Counted from the stretch's first letter, positions 44,401 to 54,246 are shown. The stretch is DNA of 64,000 nucleotides from an uncultured Vibrio sp. (GCF_947488985.1 NZ_CANLBV010000013.1:1-64000), one strand, 5' to 3'. The notes: generated by a model from the letters alone, not told the origin. Numbers and translations are program-made.

Positions 44401-45351
44401 TTTGTTCCTGAGTGGAGCGATCAGACACAGCAAGATCAATTGCTGAAACGCAAAGATCAACAGGCGCTACTGATTTCTGACTTGGATAGAAAAATCCATG
44501 AAGTGATGCCGAATGTGACACTGACTCTGAAAGATTTTTGGCTTCAAGGCTATAAAGTTGGCAAGGTCGATATTGAATTGGTTAGGCAGCAAGATCGTCT
44601 TGAGTGGAAGAAAATCCAAGTTCGAAGCGGTAGCAACAAAGCCGATGTCACTGGCTGGTGGGAGCTGAAAGAGGATAACAGTCATTCAGTTTTAACGGTT
44701 GATATTGAAGGTGAAAACAACAGTGAGTTAATGGAGCGCTTCGGCATTACTTCTGGGATTCAAAAAGCACCTTTCGCTTTGGAAGGCAAACTGAGTTGGG
44801 ACGGCTCGCCTTGGGGGATCAGAATGGATACCCTTGATGGCAACGTTGAAACCAAGTTTGGTAAAGGCATGATCTCCGATGTGAGTGGTGCGGCTCGTTT
44901 GCTGGGTCTGTTTAGCTTGGATTCGATCATTCGCAAAATGCAGCTCGACTTCTCGGATGTGTTTGATAACGGCATGGCATTCAACTCGATTACCGGAACG
45001 GGCAAGATTCAAAACGGGATCTTCCTGACCAACGATCTGAACATGGATGCGGTCGCCGGAGAGATGAAGATCAAAGGTATCGCTGATCTCAATACTCGTC
45101 AGATCGACGCCGAAGTGAACTTTACCCCGGATATTACCTCGGGCATTCCAGTGTTAACGGCCTTTGCGGTTGCTCCGCAAACGGCACTGTACGTATTGGC
45201 GGTGACCACGGTTATTTCACCTGTGGTTGAGGTCTTTACTCAGGTGAATTACTCGGTCAAAGGGCCGTTGGATTCCCCCACTGTCAGTGAGTTATCACGC
45301 AGTTCGGGTGAGTTTAAGTTACCAGAAAAGCTAAGAAAACTGGCTGAATAG
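41482..45351 (+). CDS. yhdP: AsmA-like protein YhdP
   Basis: A 1289-aa inner-membrane-anchored AsmA-family protein. YhdP, with TamB and YdbH, is known to bridge the periplasm and move phospholipids to the outer membrane. One N-terminal span (SVTLILRACLWLVVTLLVTL) precedes a very long, repetitive beta-rich periplasmic part; the AsmA-like C-terminus ends in ALYVLAVTTVISPVVEVFTQ and VNYSVKGPLDSPTV. The start is GTG 41482, ten bases after the rng stop. The only nearby ATG, at 41471, stops after four codons. Confidence 0.92.
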   Translation: MSSSVTLILRACLWLVVTLLVTLAIAVTTLRVALPNLNQYQSEIELWVNQHSGFEFSIQDVGGFWRNTHPSIALQGVQANLPNTEEAIFSVERIEVEFDLIQSLLQMRPVVAELVMNQMYLDIRSVDLFTAQSNADEESTDSSRRIMQELDSLLLKTLVDVTAKDSSILYHSVSGEERQLDIETLKWQNSGQHHLAEGVVSIKDANLNSLLVSANFVDGGSLTDVSGEFYVSADSISVEPWLTHYMQQESGIETGTVSLNSWLTLKNSIPVSAFVEVLPSKLTWDEEGQHDLLIESGVFKLLPVDDGWQVNGHSLNLRTDDRPWPELDFAFKWHNGPWQLNVSELDIETLTPLVKLMPDTEQSSKMLNLLAPGGLVSDIRVSMDSGVESMRYSANFSELAIEQWELVPGFSQVSGSVFGSASEAKASLHVIDDVFPYGDVFQAPLNIKQGQVEIVWQQDDNGWKLWSDKVTAATPDLQVLGAFRLDFPNDASPQLSFYGEADAYNVGETWRYLPTLALGQDLTDYLSTAIQAGKADTVKLLWHGELAQYPYAKHDGIFQVWVGLEDAQFSFDTSWPLITDLQLDLLFENDAMHLDSRSAQLMDVTADRITGRIPVLGPGGHIEIEAKATASGNAVRDYMMASPLVDSVGAALTALQVNGDVSSEFQLNIPFDSENEARAWGYADLNDNHVKIEAPPMQLENATGRIEFDNDVVTANGLAAELLEQGISIDFKGKNNGPSYAVDIDVLGDWDVEPLEPYVGEQWLSRLSGHAQWHSQIDILLNDVGFTYQLDLQSDLKYLASDYPYPLAKKLRESGSARLQASGNQEAITTRLQLPNTKYQAEIDITGDVPKLTATNLVLGRGGYKISPVVGHRALIRTDHFNADDWLAVVMEPVQPSDAVLSQMNTPIIPSPSRVTLESKELILGGIAWNDVDFSARKNKQAWQIEVSSQELEGDINYLAPYDLTVSLDRLHLFVPEWSDQTQQDQLLKRKDQQALLISDLDRKIHEVMPNVTLTLKDFWLQGYKVGKVDIELVRQQDRLEWKKIQVRSGSNKADVTGWWELKEDNSHSVLTVDIEGENNSELMERFGITSGIQKAPFALEGKLSWDGSPWGIRMDTLDGNVETKFGKGMISDVSGAARLLGLFSLDSIIRKMQLDFSDVFDNGMAFNSITGTGKIQNGIFLTNDLNMDAVAGEMKIKGIADLNTRQIDAEVNFTPDITSGIPVLTAFAVAPQTALYVLAVTTVISPVVEVFTQVNYSVKGPLDSPTVSELSRSSGEFKLPEKLRKLAE

Positions 45352-45463
45352 TGGTTAATACGCTAGTTAGTTAATAGGTAAGATACTGATATAGATTCGT
45401 GAAATACAGAATAGACAGTGAAATACTGATTTTGATATCAGAATGAACGGAGGAGCGATGCAC

Positions 45464-46276
45464 ATGGATTGTGTTGGGTTGATTCAAATGACATCTGGCC
45501 CGAGTCCTGAGTTGAACTTTGATTACCTTGCTCAAGAAGTAGCAAAGTGCAAAGCATTGGGGGCTAAGTGGGTGGTTTGCCCTGAAAACGCGTTAGTTTT
45601 TGGAGGTAAGGCTGACTATCACCAGTACGCTGAGCCATTAAATGCAGGTCCACTGCAAAAGAGACTGTCAGCGCTCGCTAAGCTGCATCGGATTTGGATC
45701 GTAGTAGGCAGTATGCCGATATCCACAAATAAAGGCGTGACCACCACCACCTTGGTTATTGACGATTTTGGTAGCTTAGTTACGCACTACGATAAGCTAC
45801 ACATGTTCGATGTTGATGTCGCCGATGCCCATAAATGCTATCGAGAGTCGGATATTTTCACTACCGGTGAGCGAGTTGTGACAGCGGAAACGCCTTTTGG
45901 TCGCTTAGGTTTGAGTATTTGCTATGATGTGCGCTTTCCTCACCTGTATTCTGAGCTACGTCAGCAAGGGGCGCAGGTGATTGTGGTGCCTGCCGCGTTT
46001 ACTGCCGTGACAGGACAAGCACACTGGGAAACCTTATTACGCTGCCGTGCCATCGAAACGCAGTCGTGGATCGTGGCGGTAGGGCAAGGTGGAAAGCACC
46101 CTTGCCAAAGAGAAACATGGGGGCACTCCATGGTGGTTGATCCATGGGGAAGAGTGGTTGCACAGCTAGACCAAGATCCTAAAAGTATGGTGGTCGAGAT
46201 AGACATATCCAGTTGCGATTCAATCAGGCAGAATATGCCCATCGCGCAACACACTCGATTTACCAATCAATTTTAA
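45464..46276 (+). CDS. Nitrilase-family amidase (Nit1/YbeM-like)
   Basis: A carbon-nitrogen hydrolase of 270 aa with the full Glu-Lys-Cys triad: E41 in CPENALVF, K111 in [12 protein letters not shown] and C153 in [10 protein letters not shown]. Branch-10 relatives hydrolyse deaminated glutathione or omega-amides; the substrate here is not proven. The start ATG 45464 has AGGAG eight bases upstream, preferred to ATG 45458 and 45443. It lies between yhdP and tldD, an order seen in many gammaproteobacteria. Confidence 0.88.
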   Translation: MDCVGLIQMTSGPSPELNFDYLAQEVAKCKALGAKWVVCPENALVFGGKADYHQYAEPLNAGPLQKRLSALAKLHRIWIVVGSMPISTNKGVTTTTLVIDDFGSLVTHYDKLHMFDVDVADAHKCYRESDIFTTGERVVTAETPFGRLGLSICYDVRFPHLYSELRQQGAQVIVVPAAFTAVTGQAHWETLLRCRAIETQSWIVAVGQGGKHPCQRETWGHSMVVDPWGRVVAQLDQDPKSMVVEIDISSCDSIRQNMPIAQHTRFTNQF

Positions 46277-46295
46277 TTACAAACAAGAGCCATCT

Positions 46296-47741
46296 ATGAG
46301 CATTAATCAAATTGAAGAAGCGCTACTGAACCCGACAGGGCTTACAGAGCAAAATATCGCAGATACATTGGCGAGCATTGCTACCCGTCAAATTGATTAT
46401 GCTGATATCTATTTTCAGTCAAGCTGGCATGAGTCGCTGGTGCTAGAAGACAGTATCATCAAAGACGGCTCTTTCAATATCGATTGCGGTGTTGGTGTTC
46501 GTGCCGTATCGGGCGAAAAGACCGGTTTTGCTTATTCAGACCAGATCCAATTGGATGGCCTAAAGCAGAGTGCCATGGCCGCTCGTGGTATTGCTAAACA
46601 AGGCCAAAACGGCAAGGTGCAAGCCTTCAAGCGCAACTCTAACCAAGCTTACTATGATGCAGTTAACCCACTAGCAAGTTGGGAAAAACAACAGAAAACA
46701 GAACTGCTTAAAGCGTTAGACGCTTACATTCGCACTAAAGAGCCGATGGTAACAGAGGTGTCGGTAAGCCTAAGTGGTGTGCATGAGCAGATGCTGGTCG
46801 CTGCTACTGATGGAACTTACGCTGGCGACATTCGTCCACTAGTGCGTCTGTCTATTAGCGTACTGGCACAAAAAGGCGATCGTCGTGAGCGTGGTAGTGC
46901 TGGTGGCGGTGGTCGTTTTGGTTACGACTTCTTCTTAAGTGATGCTGACGGAACTCAGGTTGCGTACCAGTTTGCCGATGAAGCGATTCGACAAGCATTA
47001 GTTAACCTTGAAGCAGTGGCTGCGCCTGCGGGAGCGATGCCGGTTGTTCTTGGTTCGGGTTGGCCGGGCGTTCTACTGCATGAAGCGGTAGGCCACGGTT
47101 TAGAAGGTGACTTCAACCGCAAAGAGTCTTCTGTGTTCTCTGGCAAAGTCGGTGAGCAAGTGACATCAAGCCTATGCACTATTGTGGATGACGGCACATT
47201 AACCGATCTGCGTGGTTCATTGAACGTCGACGATGAAGGGGTTAACGGTCAGTACAACACCCTCATCGAAAACGGCATCCTAAAGGGTTACATGCAAGAT
47301 AAGCTCAACGCTCGTCTAATGGGTGTAGCACCGACAGGTAATGGTCGTCGTGAGTCTTATGCGCACCTGCCAATGCCGCGTATGACCAATACGTACATGC
47401 TACCGGGTGAGCACACGCCGCAAGAGATCATTGCTACGGTTGAGAAAGGCATCTACGCACCGAACTTTGGTGGTGGTCAGGTGGATATTACTTCTGGCAA
47501 GTTTGTATTCTCAGCTTCAGAAGCCTACATGATTGAAAACGGCAAGATCACTCACCCAGTGAAAGGCGCGACACTAATCGGTTCTGGTATCGAAGCCATG
47601 CAGCAGGTATCTATGGTCGGTAATGACCTAAGCATCGACCGTGGTGTTGGTGTGTGTGGTAAGGCGGGTCAAAGTGTGCCAGTGGGGGTTGGTCAACCAA
47701 CATTGAAACTCGACTCGCTAACCGTCGGTGGTACTGAGTAA
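46296..47741 (+). CDS. tldD: Metalloprotease TldD
   Basis: TldD forms a heterodimer with TldE (PmbA) that degrades unfolded peptides and matures microcins and CcdA-type antitoxins. The 481 aa have the HExxxH zinc motif [11 protein letters not shown] (His262, Glu263, His267) and the conserved [11 protein letters not shown] end. No tldE is next to it, as in E. coli where pmbA is separate. It starts 20 bp after the nitrilase gene. Confidence 0.97.
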   Translation: MSINQIEEALLNPTGLTEQNIADTLASIATRQIDYADIYFQSSWHESLVLEDSIIKDGSFNIDCGVGVRAVSGEKTGFAYSDQIQLDGLKQSAMAARGIAKQGQNGKVQAFKRNSNQAYYDAVNPLASWEKQQKTELLKALDAYIRTKEPMVTEVSVSLSGVHEQMLVAATDGTYAGDIRPLVRLSISVLAQKGDRRERGSAGGGGRFGYDFFLSDADGTQVAYQFADEAIRQALVNLEAVAAPAGAMPVVLGSGWPGVLLHEAVGHGLEGDFNRKESSVFSGKVGEQVTSSLCTIVDDGTLTDLRGSLNVDDEGVNGQYNTLIENGILKGYMQDKLNARLMGVAPTGNGRRESYAHLPMPRMTNTYMLPGEHTPQEIIATVEKGIYAPNFGGGQVDITSGKFVFSASEAYMIENGKITHPVKGATLIGSGIEAMQQVSMVGNDLSIDRGVGVCGKAGQSVPVGVGQPTLKLDSLTVGGTE

Positions 47742-47782
47742 GCTTCTGTAAAGTAGCCATATTTACGCAAAGCATTCGATTG

Positions 47783-47814
47783 AAAAGCGCCTCCAATATG
47801 AGGCGCTTTTTGTT
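47783..47814. terminator. Terminator between tldD and the PhoH-like gene
   Basis: AAAAGCGCCTC-CAATAT-GAGGCGCTTTTT stem with T-runs in both directions, placed between convergent genes. Confidence 0.85.
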
Positions 47815-47906
47815 TCTGGGTTAGCGGTGGAGGCCGGTTGTCGATGGAGATTAGGTTACAAGTTGAGAGTCGTTTATAATTCGATAACAACCTCGTGAGT
47901 AAGCAC

Positions 47907-49286
47907 TTACATATTCTCTTCAGCAAACTCAGCCAGTCGGCTACGCACCACACCGTTGAGGTGGATATTGGCACTGCCTTCGAAGTTTTTAAAACGCTCG
48001 ACCATATAGGTGAGCCCTGAGGTCACAGGGGTTAAGTAGGAAGAGTCGATCTGCGCTAGGTTGCCTGAGCAGACGATCTTAGTACCTTCACCACAGCGGG
48101 TGATGATGGTTTTGATTTGTGAAGCGGTGAGGTTTTGACACTCATCCAGCAGGACAAACGCATTCTGAATGGAACGGCCACGCATAAAGTTGATCGATTT
48201 GAACTGGATGTTGGCTTTATCACAGATGTATTTCATTGAGCCTTCAGCGCAGTGGTCATTCTTGTGCAGCGCTTCCAGTGTATCGGTCACCGCGGCCAAC
48301 CAAGGCAGCATTTTTTCTTCTTCGGTACCGGGAAGGAAACCTATCGACTCGCCGATATCGGGAGTATTGCGGGTGACGATGATCTTATCGAATTGCTTAC
48401 GCTCAATGGTTTGCTCAAGTGCAGCGGCCATGGCTAACAGCGTCTTACCACTGCCTGCCGCACCTGTCAGGATCACCAGATCAATATCAGGGTCGAGCAA
48501 GGCATCAATCGCCATCCCTTGATAGACGTTCTTTGGCGTAATATCCCACGCTCTACGGTTCATCAGTCTTTCACGACTGAGGTCTCTAAGCGTGATGCTT
48601 TCTGGTTCAATCTCTTCGACGCGAGCGGCAAAGTCACTCTCCTCGTCAATCACATATTGGTTAAGGAAGGTTGGCTCGAAAGGTGCTCTTGCGAGGGTGT
48701 GCAGCGTCTTGCCAGCTAACATTTTACTCTCGACATTGTCGATACCATCCCAAAATGAACCTTTGAGTTGCTGAAAGCCTTTAGTCAGGTATTGGATATC
48801 ATCAATCAATTGGTCGGTTTGATAGTCTTCAACAAAGCGAACACCAGCCCCTTTTGCTCGCAAGCGCATGTTGATGTCTTTGGTGATGAGAATCACTTCA
48901 CGGGGCGCGCGTTTGTTTTGCAGATAGAGAACCGCATTGAGGATTCGATTGTCGCCGGCCTTGTCATCGGCAAAGGCTTTGATGCTTTCTTGAAGTTCGT
49001 AGTCAGCGAGGATAGAAAGACTGCCCGACGCGTTGATCTCTTTAGAAAAGGGAATGCCTTCTGATATTTGGTCAGGGGTCGTGTCGCGAAATAAATCTTC
49101 GAGGGTTCGAATCGCCACTCTTGCATCTCGAGCTACGTCTCTTTTACTGTCTTTGATTCTGTCGAGTTCTTCCAGCACGGTCATCGGGATAACCACATCA
49201 TGCTCTTGGAAAGAAAATATAGCGAAGGGTTCGTGAAGTAAGATATTGGTGTCTAAAACAAATAGCTTGCGGTTGGTCTCGCCCAT
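47907..49286 (-). CDS. PIN-PhoH fusion ATPase (PhoH2-type)
   Basis: A 459-aa protein joining an N-terminal PIN ribonuclease-like domain (LFVLDTNILLHEP, then acidic residues at EELDRIKD) to a C-terminal PhoH-type ATPase/helicase domain with Walker A GAAGSGKTLL (about residue 265) and DECQNLTASQ. PhoH2 proteins of mycobacteria unwind and cleave RNA; by analogy this one may act on RNA. The start ATG 49286 has AAGGAG five bases upstream; ATG 49325 adds an unconserved 13 residues. It is a single gene, convergent with tldD. No antitoxin-like small ORF precedes it. Confidence 0.9.
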   Translation of the reverse strand: MGETNRKLFVLDTNILLHEPFAIFSFQEHDVVIPMTVLEELDRIKDSKRDVARDARVAIRTLEDLFRDTTPDQISEGIPFSKEINASGSLSILADYELQESIKAFADDKAGDNRILNAVLYLQNKRAPREVILITKDINMRLRAKGAGVRFVEDYQTDQLIDDIQYLTKGFQQLKGSFWDGIDNVESKMLAGKTLHTLARAPFEPTFLNQYVIDEESDFAARVEEIEPESITLRDLSRERLMNRRAWDITPKNVYQGMAIDALLDPDIDLVILTGAAGSGKTLLAMAAALEQTIERKQFDKIIVTRNTPDIGESIGFLPGTEEEKMLPWLAAVTDTLEALHKNDHCAEGSMKYICDKANIQFKSINFMRGRSIQNAFVLLDECQNLTASQIKTIITRCGEGTKIVCSGNLAQIDSSYLTPVTSGLTYMVERFKNFEGSANIHLNGVVRSRLAEFAEENM

Positions 49287-49408
49287 AGCATCTCCTTGCC
49301 GCTGCGCGGCTTGCTTTGCATTCATAGAACGTAGCTAAAGCTCATCTAAAGATTAGTTGCTCACTTTGGTGGTAGTCAACGATTCACCTAGGCTTCATCT
49401 AGAGGAAT

Positions 49409-49442
49409 CATGCCCTATCCTTGTCAGTGGATATGGGGCATT
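49409..49442. other. Imperfect hairpin upstream of the PhoH-like gene
   Basis: TGCCCTATCC-TTGTCAGT-GGATATGGGGCA, a stem with one bulge or mismatch in the 466-bp space between the divergent PhoH-like and rapA genes. It could be a leader structure or a small RNA; no T-run on either side supports a terminator. The rest of this space shows only the two sites listed next. Confidence 0.35.
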
Positions 49443-49546
49443 CGTTTGAGAGCAGCAATCTGCTATCTATAGATTAACCATGGATTTTTGACAGTTTGAT
49501 GGCACAGGCGAAAACAGAAAAAAAGCAGCAAATGATGGCCTTTAAG

Positions 49547-49562
49547 CGTGACGTAAATCACG
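49547..49562. promoter_or_regulatory. Possible CRP site upstream of rapA
   Basis: CGTGACGTAAATCACG has the GTGA-N6-TCAC core of CRP sites with C and G in place of the outer T and A. It lies about 190 bp before rapA. Confidence 0.4.
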
Positions 49563-49674
49563 GCATCGAGTAAGATTAGCGACCTTTTTCTGCACCACTT
49601 TCTCAATATATTTATTATTGCGAGCGCGATTAAAAAGTGGCAGCAAACTAGGCATTTTTGGCTATATTTTTAGT

Positions 49675-49696
49675 TCAAGAGCGACAATGCTCTTGA
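49675..49696. promoter_or_regulatory. Perfect inverted repeat upstream of rapA
   Basis: TCAAGAGC-GACAAT-GCTCTTGA, an 8-bp perfect palindrome 57 bp ahead of the rapA start. It could be an operator or a 5'-UTR hairpin. Confidence 0.4.
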
Positions 49697-49752
49697 TTGA
49701 AACTGCAGTTAACATGGCCATATTCCAACTATAAGATTGAGGTAGTCGATTC

Positions 49753-52662
49753 ATGACATTTGCTTTGGGGCAACGCTGGATAAGCGATACGGAGAGCGAT
49801 TTAGGTTTAGGTACCGTAGTAGCAATGGATGCTCGCACAGTGACACTAATGTTTGCCGCATCAGAAGAGAATCGTGTTTATGCACGCACTGATGCTCCCG
49901 TAACCCGAGTAACATTTAATGTCGGCGACATCATAGAATGCCAAGAAGGTTGGTCTTTATCTATTGAGCAAGTTGTTGAAGATAAAGGATTAATTACCTA
50001 CTTGGGTTCTCGTGAAGACACCCAAGAAGCGGACGTGGCACTGCGTGAGATTTTCCTTAGCAACCAGATCCGCTTTAACAAACCGCAAGATAAGTTGTAT
50101 GCCGGTCAAATTGATCGCATGGACAACTTCGTATTGCGTTACCGCGCACTGACCAATCAATACCAGCAACACAAGAGCCCAATGCGTGGCTTATGTGGCA
50201 TGCGTGCTGGCTTGATCCCACATCAGTTATACATTGCTCATGAAGTGGGTCGTCGTCACGCACCACGTGTGCTACTAGCCGATGAAGTCGGCCTAGGTAA
50301 AACCATTGAAGCAGGCATGATCATTCACCAACAGGTGTTGTCTGGCCGTGCTGAACGTATTTTGTTGGTGGTGCCTGAAACGCTGCAACACCAATGGTTG
50401 GTCGAGATGATGCGTCGTTTCAACCTGCACTTCTCTATCTTTGACGAAGAGCGCTGTATTGAGGCCTTCGCGGAATCGGATAACCCATTCGATACTCAGC
50501 AATACGTGCTGTGTTCTTTGGACTTCCTGCGTAAGAGCCGCAGACGCTATGAGCAAGCGCTTGAAGGTGAGTGGGATCTACTGGTGGTCGATGAAGCGCA
50601 CCACCTTGAGTGGAGTCAAGACAAGCCAAGCCGCGAATACCAAGTGATTGAAGGTTTAGCTGAAAATACCGCAGGTGTGCTGCTGCTAACCGCAACCCCA
50701 GAACAGCTTGGTCGTGAAAGCCACTTTGCCCGTCTGCGTCTGCTTGATCCTGATCGCTTCTATGATTACGAAGCGTTCGTTGAAGAAGAAGATCAATACG
50801 CACCTGTGGCTGATGCCGTTACGTCACTCTTCTCTGGGCTGAAGCTTGAAAATAGCGCGAAAAATCAGATAACTGAACTGCTTTCTGAGCAAGATGTGGA
50901 ACTGTTGTTCCGCATTATCGAAGGCGACAGCAGCGAAGAAGAGCAGTCGTTAGCACGTCAAGAATTGATCGATAACCTGATGGATCGCCATGGTACAGGC
51001 CGTGTTCTATTTAGAAACACGCGTGCGGCAATCAAAGGCTTCCCTAAGCGTAACGTCAACCTACTGCCGATGGACATTCCAACCCAGTACACCACTTCGA
51101 TGCGTGTCTCTGGCATGATCGGTGGCAAAATGGCTCCCGAAGCACGTGCGATTAAGATGCTGTACCCAGAAGAGATCTTCCAAGAGTTTGAGGGTGAAGA
51201 CTCAAGCTGGTGGCAGTTTGATTCACGCGTCAATTGGCTGATCGAAAAGATCCAAGATAAGCGCAGTGAAAAGATCTTAGTCATTGCCTCGCGTTCAAGC
51301 ACGGCGCTTCAATTAGAGCAAGCGCTACGTGAACGTGAAGGAGTGCGTGCCACGGTATTCCACGAAGGGATGTCGATTCTAGAGCGTGATAAAGCCGCGG
51401 CTTACTTTGCTCAAGAAGAGGGCGGCGCTCAGGTTCTTATCTGTAGCGAGATTGGCTCTGAAGGTCGTAACTTCCAGTTTGCCAACCAATTGGTGATGTT
51501 TGATCTACCGTTCAACCCAGACTTGCTTGAGCAACGTATTGGCCGTTTGGATCGTATTGGTCAGCTGCGTGATATCGACATTCATGTTCCTTATTTGAAA
51601 GGGACATCGCAGGCGATTCTAGCGCGTTGGTTTGACGAAGGTCTGAACGCATTTGCTGAGACGTGCCCAACGGGTCGTATGGTTTATGATAAGTACTCTG
51701 ATGTGCTGATCGAGATGCTGGCTTCTGGTAACACCGAGCAGCTTGATGAAGTGATTGAAGAGTCCGCTAAGCTTAATCAAAGCCTGAAATCGGATCTTGA
51801 AAAAGGCCGAGATCGCTTACTTGAGATGCACTCAAACGGCGGCGACAAAGCGCATGAGATCGCAGAAAAGATCGCGTCGACTGACGGTGATACTAACCTA
51901 GTCTCTTTTGCACTGAGCCTGTTCGACACCATTGGCTTGAACCAAGACGACAAGGGCGAAAATGCGTTGGTGGTAACGCCATCTGAACACATGATGGTGC
52001 CAAGCTATCCGGGCTTACCATACGAAGGCGCAACCATCACCTTTGACCGTGATACAGCGCTTTCTCGTGAAGACATGAACTTCATTAGCTGGGAACACCC
52101 AATGATTCAGGGCGGTATTGATCTGCTACTGAGCGAAGGGGTCGGTGCATCTGCGGTATCGCTACTGAAAAATAAAGCGCTACCCGTGGGAACTATCCTG
52201 CTTGAGTTGGTTTACCTTGTCGATGCACAAGCACCAAAACGCAGCGGCATTAGCCAGTTCTTACCTAAAACACCGATTCGCTTGATGATGGATGGCCGTG
52301 GTAACGACTTATCTGCTCAGGTTGAGTTCGATAGCTTCAACCGCCAGCTCAGCCCGGTAAACCGTCACTTAGCGAGCAAGTTGGTTAACTCGGTACAAGG
52401 TGAGATTCACAAGCTCATCGAAGCGGGTGAGAAGCACGTACTGCCGAAGGTAGAAGAGGTTCGTCAGCAAGCTCAGAAAGAGATGCAGACCAACTTGAAC
52501 GGTGAGTTAGAGCGCCTACAAGCACTTAAAGCGGTTAACCCTAACATTCGTGATGAAGAGCTAGAAGTCATCGAAGCTCAAATCAACGAACTGACGGGTT
52601 ACATCGGTAAGGCTCAGGTTCAGCTTGATTCATTACGCCTGATTGTGGTTTCCCACAACTAG
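49753..52662 (+). CDS. rapA: RNA polymerase-associated helicase RapA
   Basis: A Swi2/Snf2-family ATPase (969 aa) that binds RNA polymerase and helps recycle it. The N-terminal Tudor-like domains (about 1-110) are followed by the helicase core with Walker [13 protein letters not shown] (about 177-188), DEAH box [16 protein letters not shown], and motifs V-VI ([20 protein letters not shown]). RapA-specific C-terminal domains follow. Length matches the E. coli protein (968). rluA lies nearby, as in E. coli. Confidence 0.98.
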   Translation: MTFALGQRWISDTESDLGLGTVVAMDARTVTLMFAASEENRVYARTDAPVTRVTFNVGDIIECQEGWSLSIEQVVEDKGLITYLGSREDTQEADVALREIFLSNQIRFNKPQDKLYAGQIDRMDNFVLRYRALTNQYQQHKSPMRGLCGMRAGLIPHQLYIAHEVGRRHAPRVLLADEVGLGKTIEAGMIIHQQVLSGRAERILLVVPETLQHQWLVEMMRRFNLHFSIFDEERCIEAFAESDNPFDTQQYVLCSLDFLRKSRRRYEQALEGEWDLLVVDEAHHLEWSQDKPSREYQVIEGLAENTAGVLLLTATPEQLGRESHFARLRLLDPDRFYDYEAFVEEEDQYAPVADAVTSLFSGLKLENSAKNQITELLSEQDVELLFRIIEGDSSEEEQSLARQELIDNLMDRHGTGRVLFRNTRAAIKGFPKRNVNLLPMDIPTQYTTSMRVSGMIGGKMAPEARAIKMLYPEEIFQEFEGEDSSWWQFDSRVNWLIEKIQDKRSEKILVIASRSSTALQLEQALREREGVRATVFHEGMSILERDKAAAYFAQEEGGAQVLICSEIGSEGRNFQFANQLVMFDLPFNPDLLEQRIGRLDRIGQLRDIDIHVPYLKGTSQAILARWFDEGLNAFAETCPTGRMVYDKYSDVLIEMLASGNTEQLDEVIEESAKLNQSLKSDLEKGRDRLLEMHSNGGDKAHEIAEKIASTDGDTNLVSFALSLFDTIGLNQDDKGENALVVTPSEHMMVPSYPGLPYEGATITFDRDTALSREDMNFISWEHPMIQGGIDLLLSEGVGASAVSLLKNKALPVGTILLELVYLVDAQAPKRSGISQFLPKTPIRLMMDGRGNDLSAQVEFDSFNRQLSPVNRHLASKLVNSVQGEIHKLIEAGEKHVLPKVEEVRQQAQKEMQTNLNGELERLQALKAVNPNIRDEELEVIEAQINELTGYIGKAQVQLDSLRLIVVSHN

Positions 52663-52689
52663 TTTTGAATTAGCGAAATGCTTCAATGA

Positions 52690-52720
52690 AATAAGGCCTT
52701 CATCATGAAGGCCTTATTTA
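52690..52720. terminator. Terminator of rapA
   Basis: AAATAAGGCCTTC-ATCAT-GAAGGCCTTATTT, a long symmetric stem that can serve both rapA (+) and the transporter gene (-). Confidence 0.8.
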
Positions 52721-52730
52721 TATCTAGCGT

Positions 52731-52787
52731 TTGAAAGGTGTATTGACTGTTGAAATATGTATTGATTGTTGAAAGATGTATTGGCTG
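52731..52787. repeat. Three tandem 19-bp repeats
   Basis: TTGAAAGGTGTATTGACTG, TTGAAATATGTATTGATTG and TTGAAAGATGTATTGGCTG stand head to tail, each with a few differences, between the rapA terminator and the end of the transporter gene. Confidence 0.85.
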
Positions 52788-52792
52788 AGGGA

Positions 52793-54070
52793 TTACATTA
52801 ACCATTTCCACCAGACAAACACCGCTAAGAAACCAAACAGGTAAATAAGGCCTGCAATCGAAAGCCACTTGAGCTTGTTACCCATCGCTAGCGCCTCAGG
52901 CAGCTTGGCTTTGTTTACCAAAATGAAGTTAAGCAGTGCGAAGAAGGGCGTCGTGACAAAAGCGAGTACCATGGCAAAATCAAGCATTGGCATCAGTGCT
53001 GCGCTAAAGAACATCACAATCGCAAGCGCACTGATCGATACGATGACGATCCAGCCTTGCAGCATGGCTGAACTTGCTTCTTTTTTGAATAACAGACGCT
53101 GTGACTCGGCCAGTACACGTGAGTAGCCGTCGATAACGGTGATCGTACTACCAAAGATACAGAAGAAGGCAATAATCGCGATTAAAGGACGAGACCACTC
53201 ACCAATGGTAGAGGCGTAAATTCCCACTAACTGATGAGTGAAGCCAACACCGGAGCGAGACAGTTCAACGCCTGTTCCATGCAATACTAGAGCGCCTAGC
53301 GCAACAAATACCAGCGCCAGTGATGCAGTGCCAATGTAACCAACATTGAAGTCGAACAGTGCCGATTGTGCCGTCACTTGTTGCTTCTCTTTTTGGCTTT
53401 TTAGCCACATTGAGGTGATGCTTGAGATCTCGATAGGGGCTGGCATCCAACCCATGGTCACCACGATAAAGCCGATGGCCGCTAATGACCATGGTGAAGG
53501 TGGAACAAAAGCCGCATCTGGTTCGACTGGTGAGCCAATCGCGATCGCAACAGCGACTAAGGTAGTGATGATTAGGATCGCCATGATCGCTTTAGACAGC
53601 GTATCAAGTGCGCGGTAATGGCCAGCAAACAGAATGATCAAGCAGGTCGCGAGCACGATCATACACAAGGTGGTGGTCGCCAAATCAAACGGGATGAAGT
53701 AGCTGAGCAGGCTTGCACTAAATAGCAGCAAGGCCGCGGTGTTGACGATTGCAGAAACGGTGCTCAGGATCGAAAATATCACAAGGTAAGGGCGGCCTAG
53801 GTTGGAATAGCCTTCCACTAAGCTTTGACCTGTCCCTAGCGTATATTGGATACCTGCTCTAAAGAATGGGTACTTAAACAGGTTTACAAGAATAATCAGT
53901 GCAGCCAACTGCCAACCATAGATTGCACCGGCTTTGGTTGATGCGACTAAGTGTGAGCCACCGACAGCTGCGGCAGCCATCATCACGCCTGGGCCAAGAG
54001 ATTTAATTAAGCTTGATAGCGGGGCGGAGGTTACTGCTTTTTCGGGGGTGGTTTTAACCGTGCTTTCCAT
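52793..54070 (-). CDS. Nramp-related transporter lacking the canonical metal-binding motifs
   Basis: A 425-aa membrane protein with about eleven spans and the Nramp/LeuT-like layout. In true Nramp (MntH) proteins helix 1 reads DPGN and helix 6 has MPH. Here helix 1 is AAAAVGGSHLVASTKAGA and helix 6 is MGWMPAPIEISSI, so the Asp/Asn ligands and the His are absent. The GPG before helix 1 and the helix 10 region are kept. Nramp-related proteins of this sort are known to carry other ions or none tested. The start ATG 54070 has AAGGA upstream; ATG 54163 is a weaker choice. The substrate cannot be assigned. Confidence 0.75.
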   Translation of the reverse strand: MESTVKTTPEKAVTSAPLSSLIKSLGPGVMMAAAAVGGSHLVASTKAGAIYGWQLAALIILVNLFKYPFFRAGIQYTLGTGQSLVEGYSNLGRPYLVIFSILSTVSAIVNTAALLLFSASLLSYFIPFDLATTTLCMIVLATCLIILFAGHYRALDTLSKAIMAILIITTLVAVAIAIGSPVEPDAAFVPPSPWSLAAIGFIVVTMGWMPAPIEISSITSMWLKSQKEKQQVTAQSALFDFNVGYIGTASLALVFVALGALVLHGTGVELSRSGVGFTHQLVGIYASTIGEWSRPLIAIIAFFCIFGSTITVIDGYSRVLAESQRLLFKKEASSAMLQGWIVIVSISALAIVMFFSAALMPMLDFAMVLAFVTTPFFALLNFILVNKAKLPEALAMGNKLKWLSIAGLIYLFGFLAVFVWWKWLM

Positions 54071-54201
54071 TATGTTTCCTTGGGGCTGACTGCTTGTTAT
54101 CCGTTCCCTTATCAATACCACGTTTTGTAAAGTCGTCAACATATATGTACTAAAATGGTGCAAATTGTATTTTTAAATATACAAAATGACCAAAAATTAT
54201 T

Positions 54202-54231
54202 TATCCATATCCATATCCATATCCATATCCA
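54202..54231 (+). repeat. Hexanucleotide repeat (TATCCA)5 before rluA
   Basis: Five exact TATCCA units stand 15 bp ahead of the rluA start, in the 176-bp spacer shared with the divergent Nramp-like gene. Slippage would change the spacing between any promoter and rluA. Confidence 0.9.
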
Positions 54232-54246
54232 TAACCAGAGGCTGAA

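Noticed and set aside
49287..49752. A missed small gene in the rapA upstream space
   Set aside because: No frame with a start, ribosome site and credible composition was found; the hairpins are listed instead.
54202..54231. Direct-repeat binding sites (iterons)
   Set aside because: Perfect 6-bp units without spacers fit a microsatellite; no replication gene or other origin feature is near.
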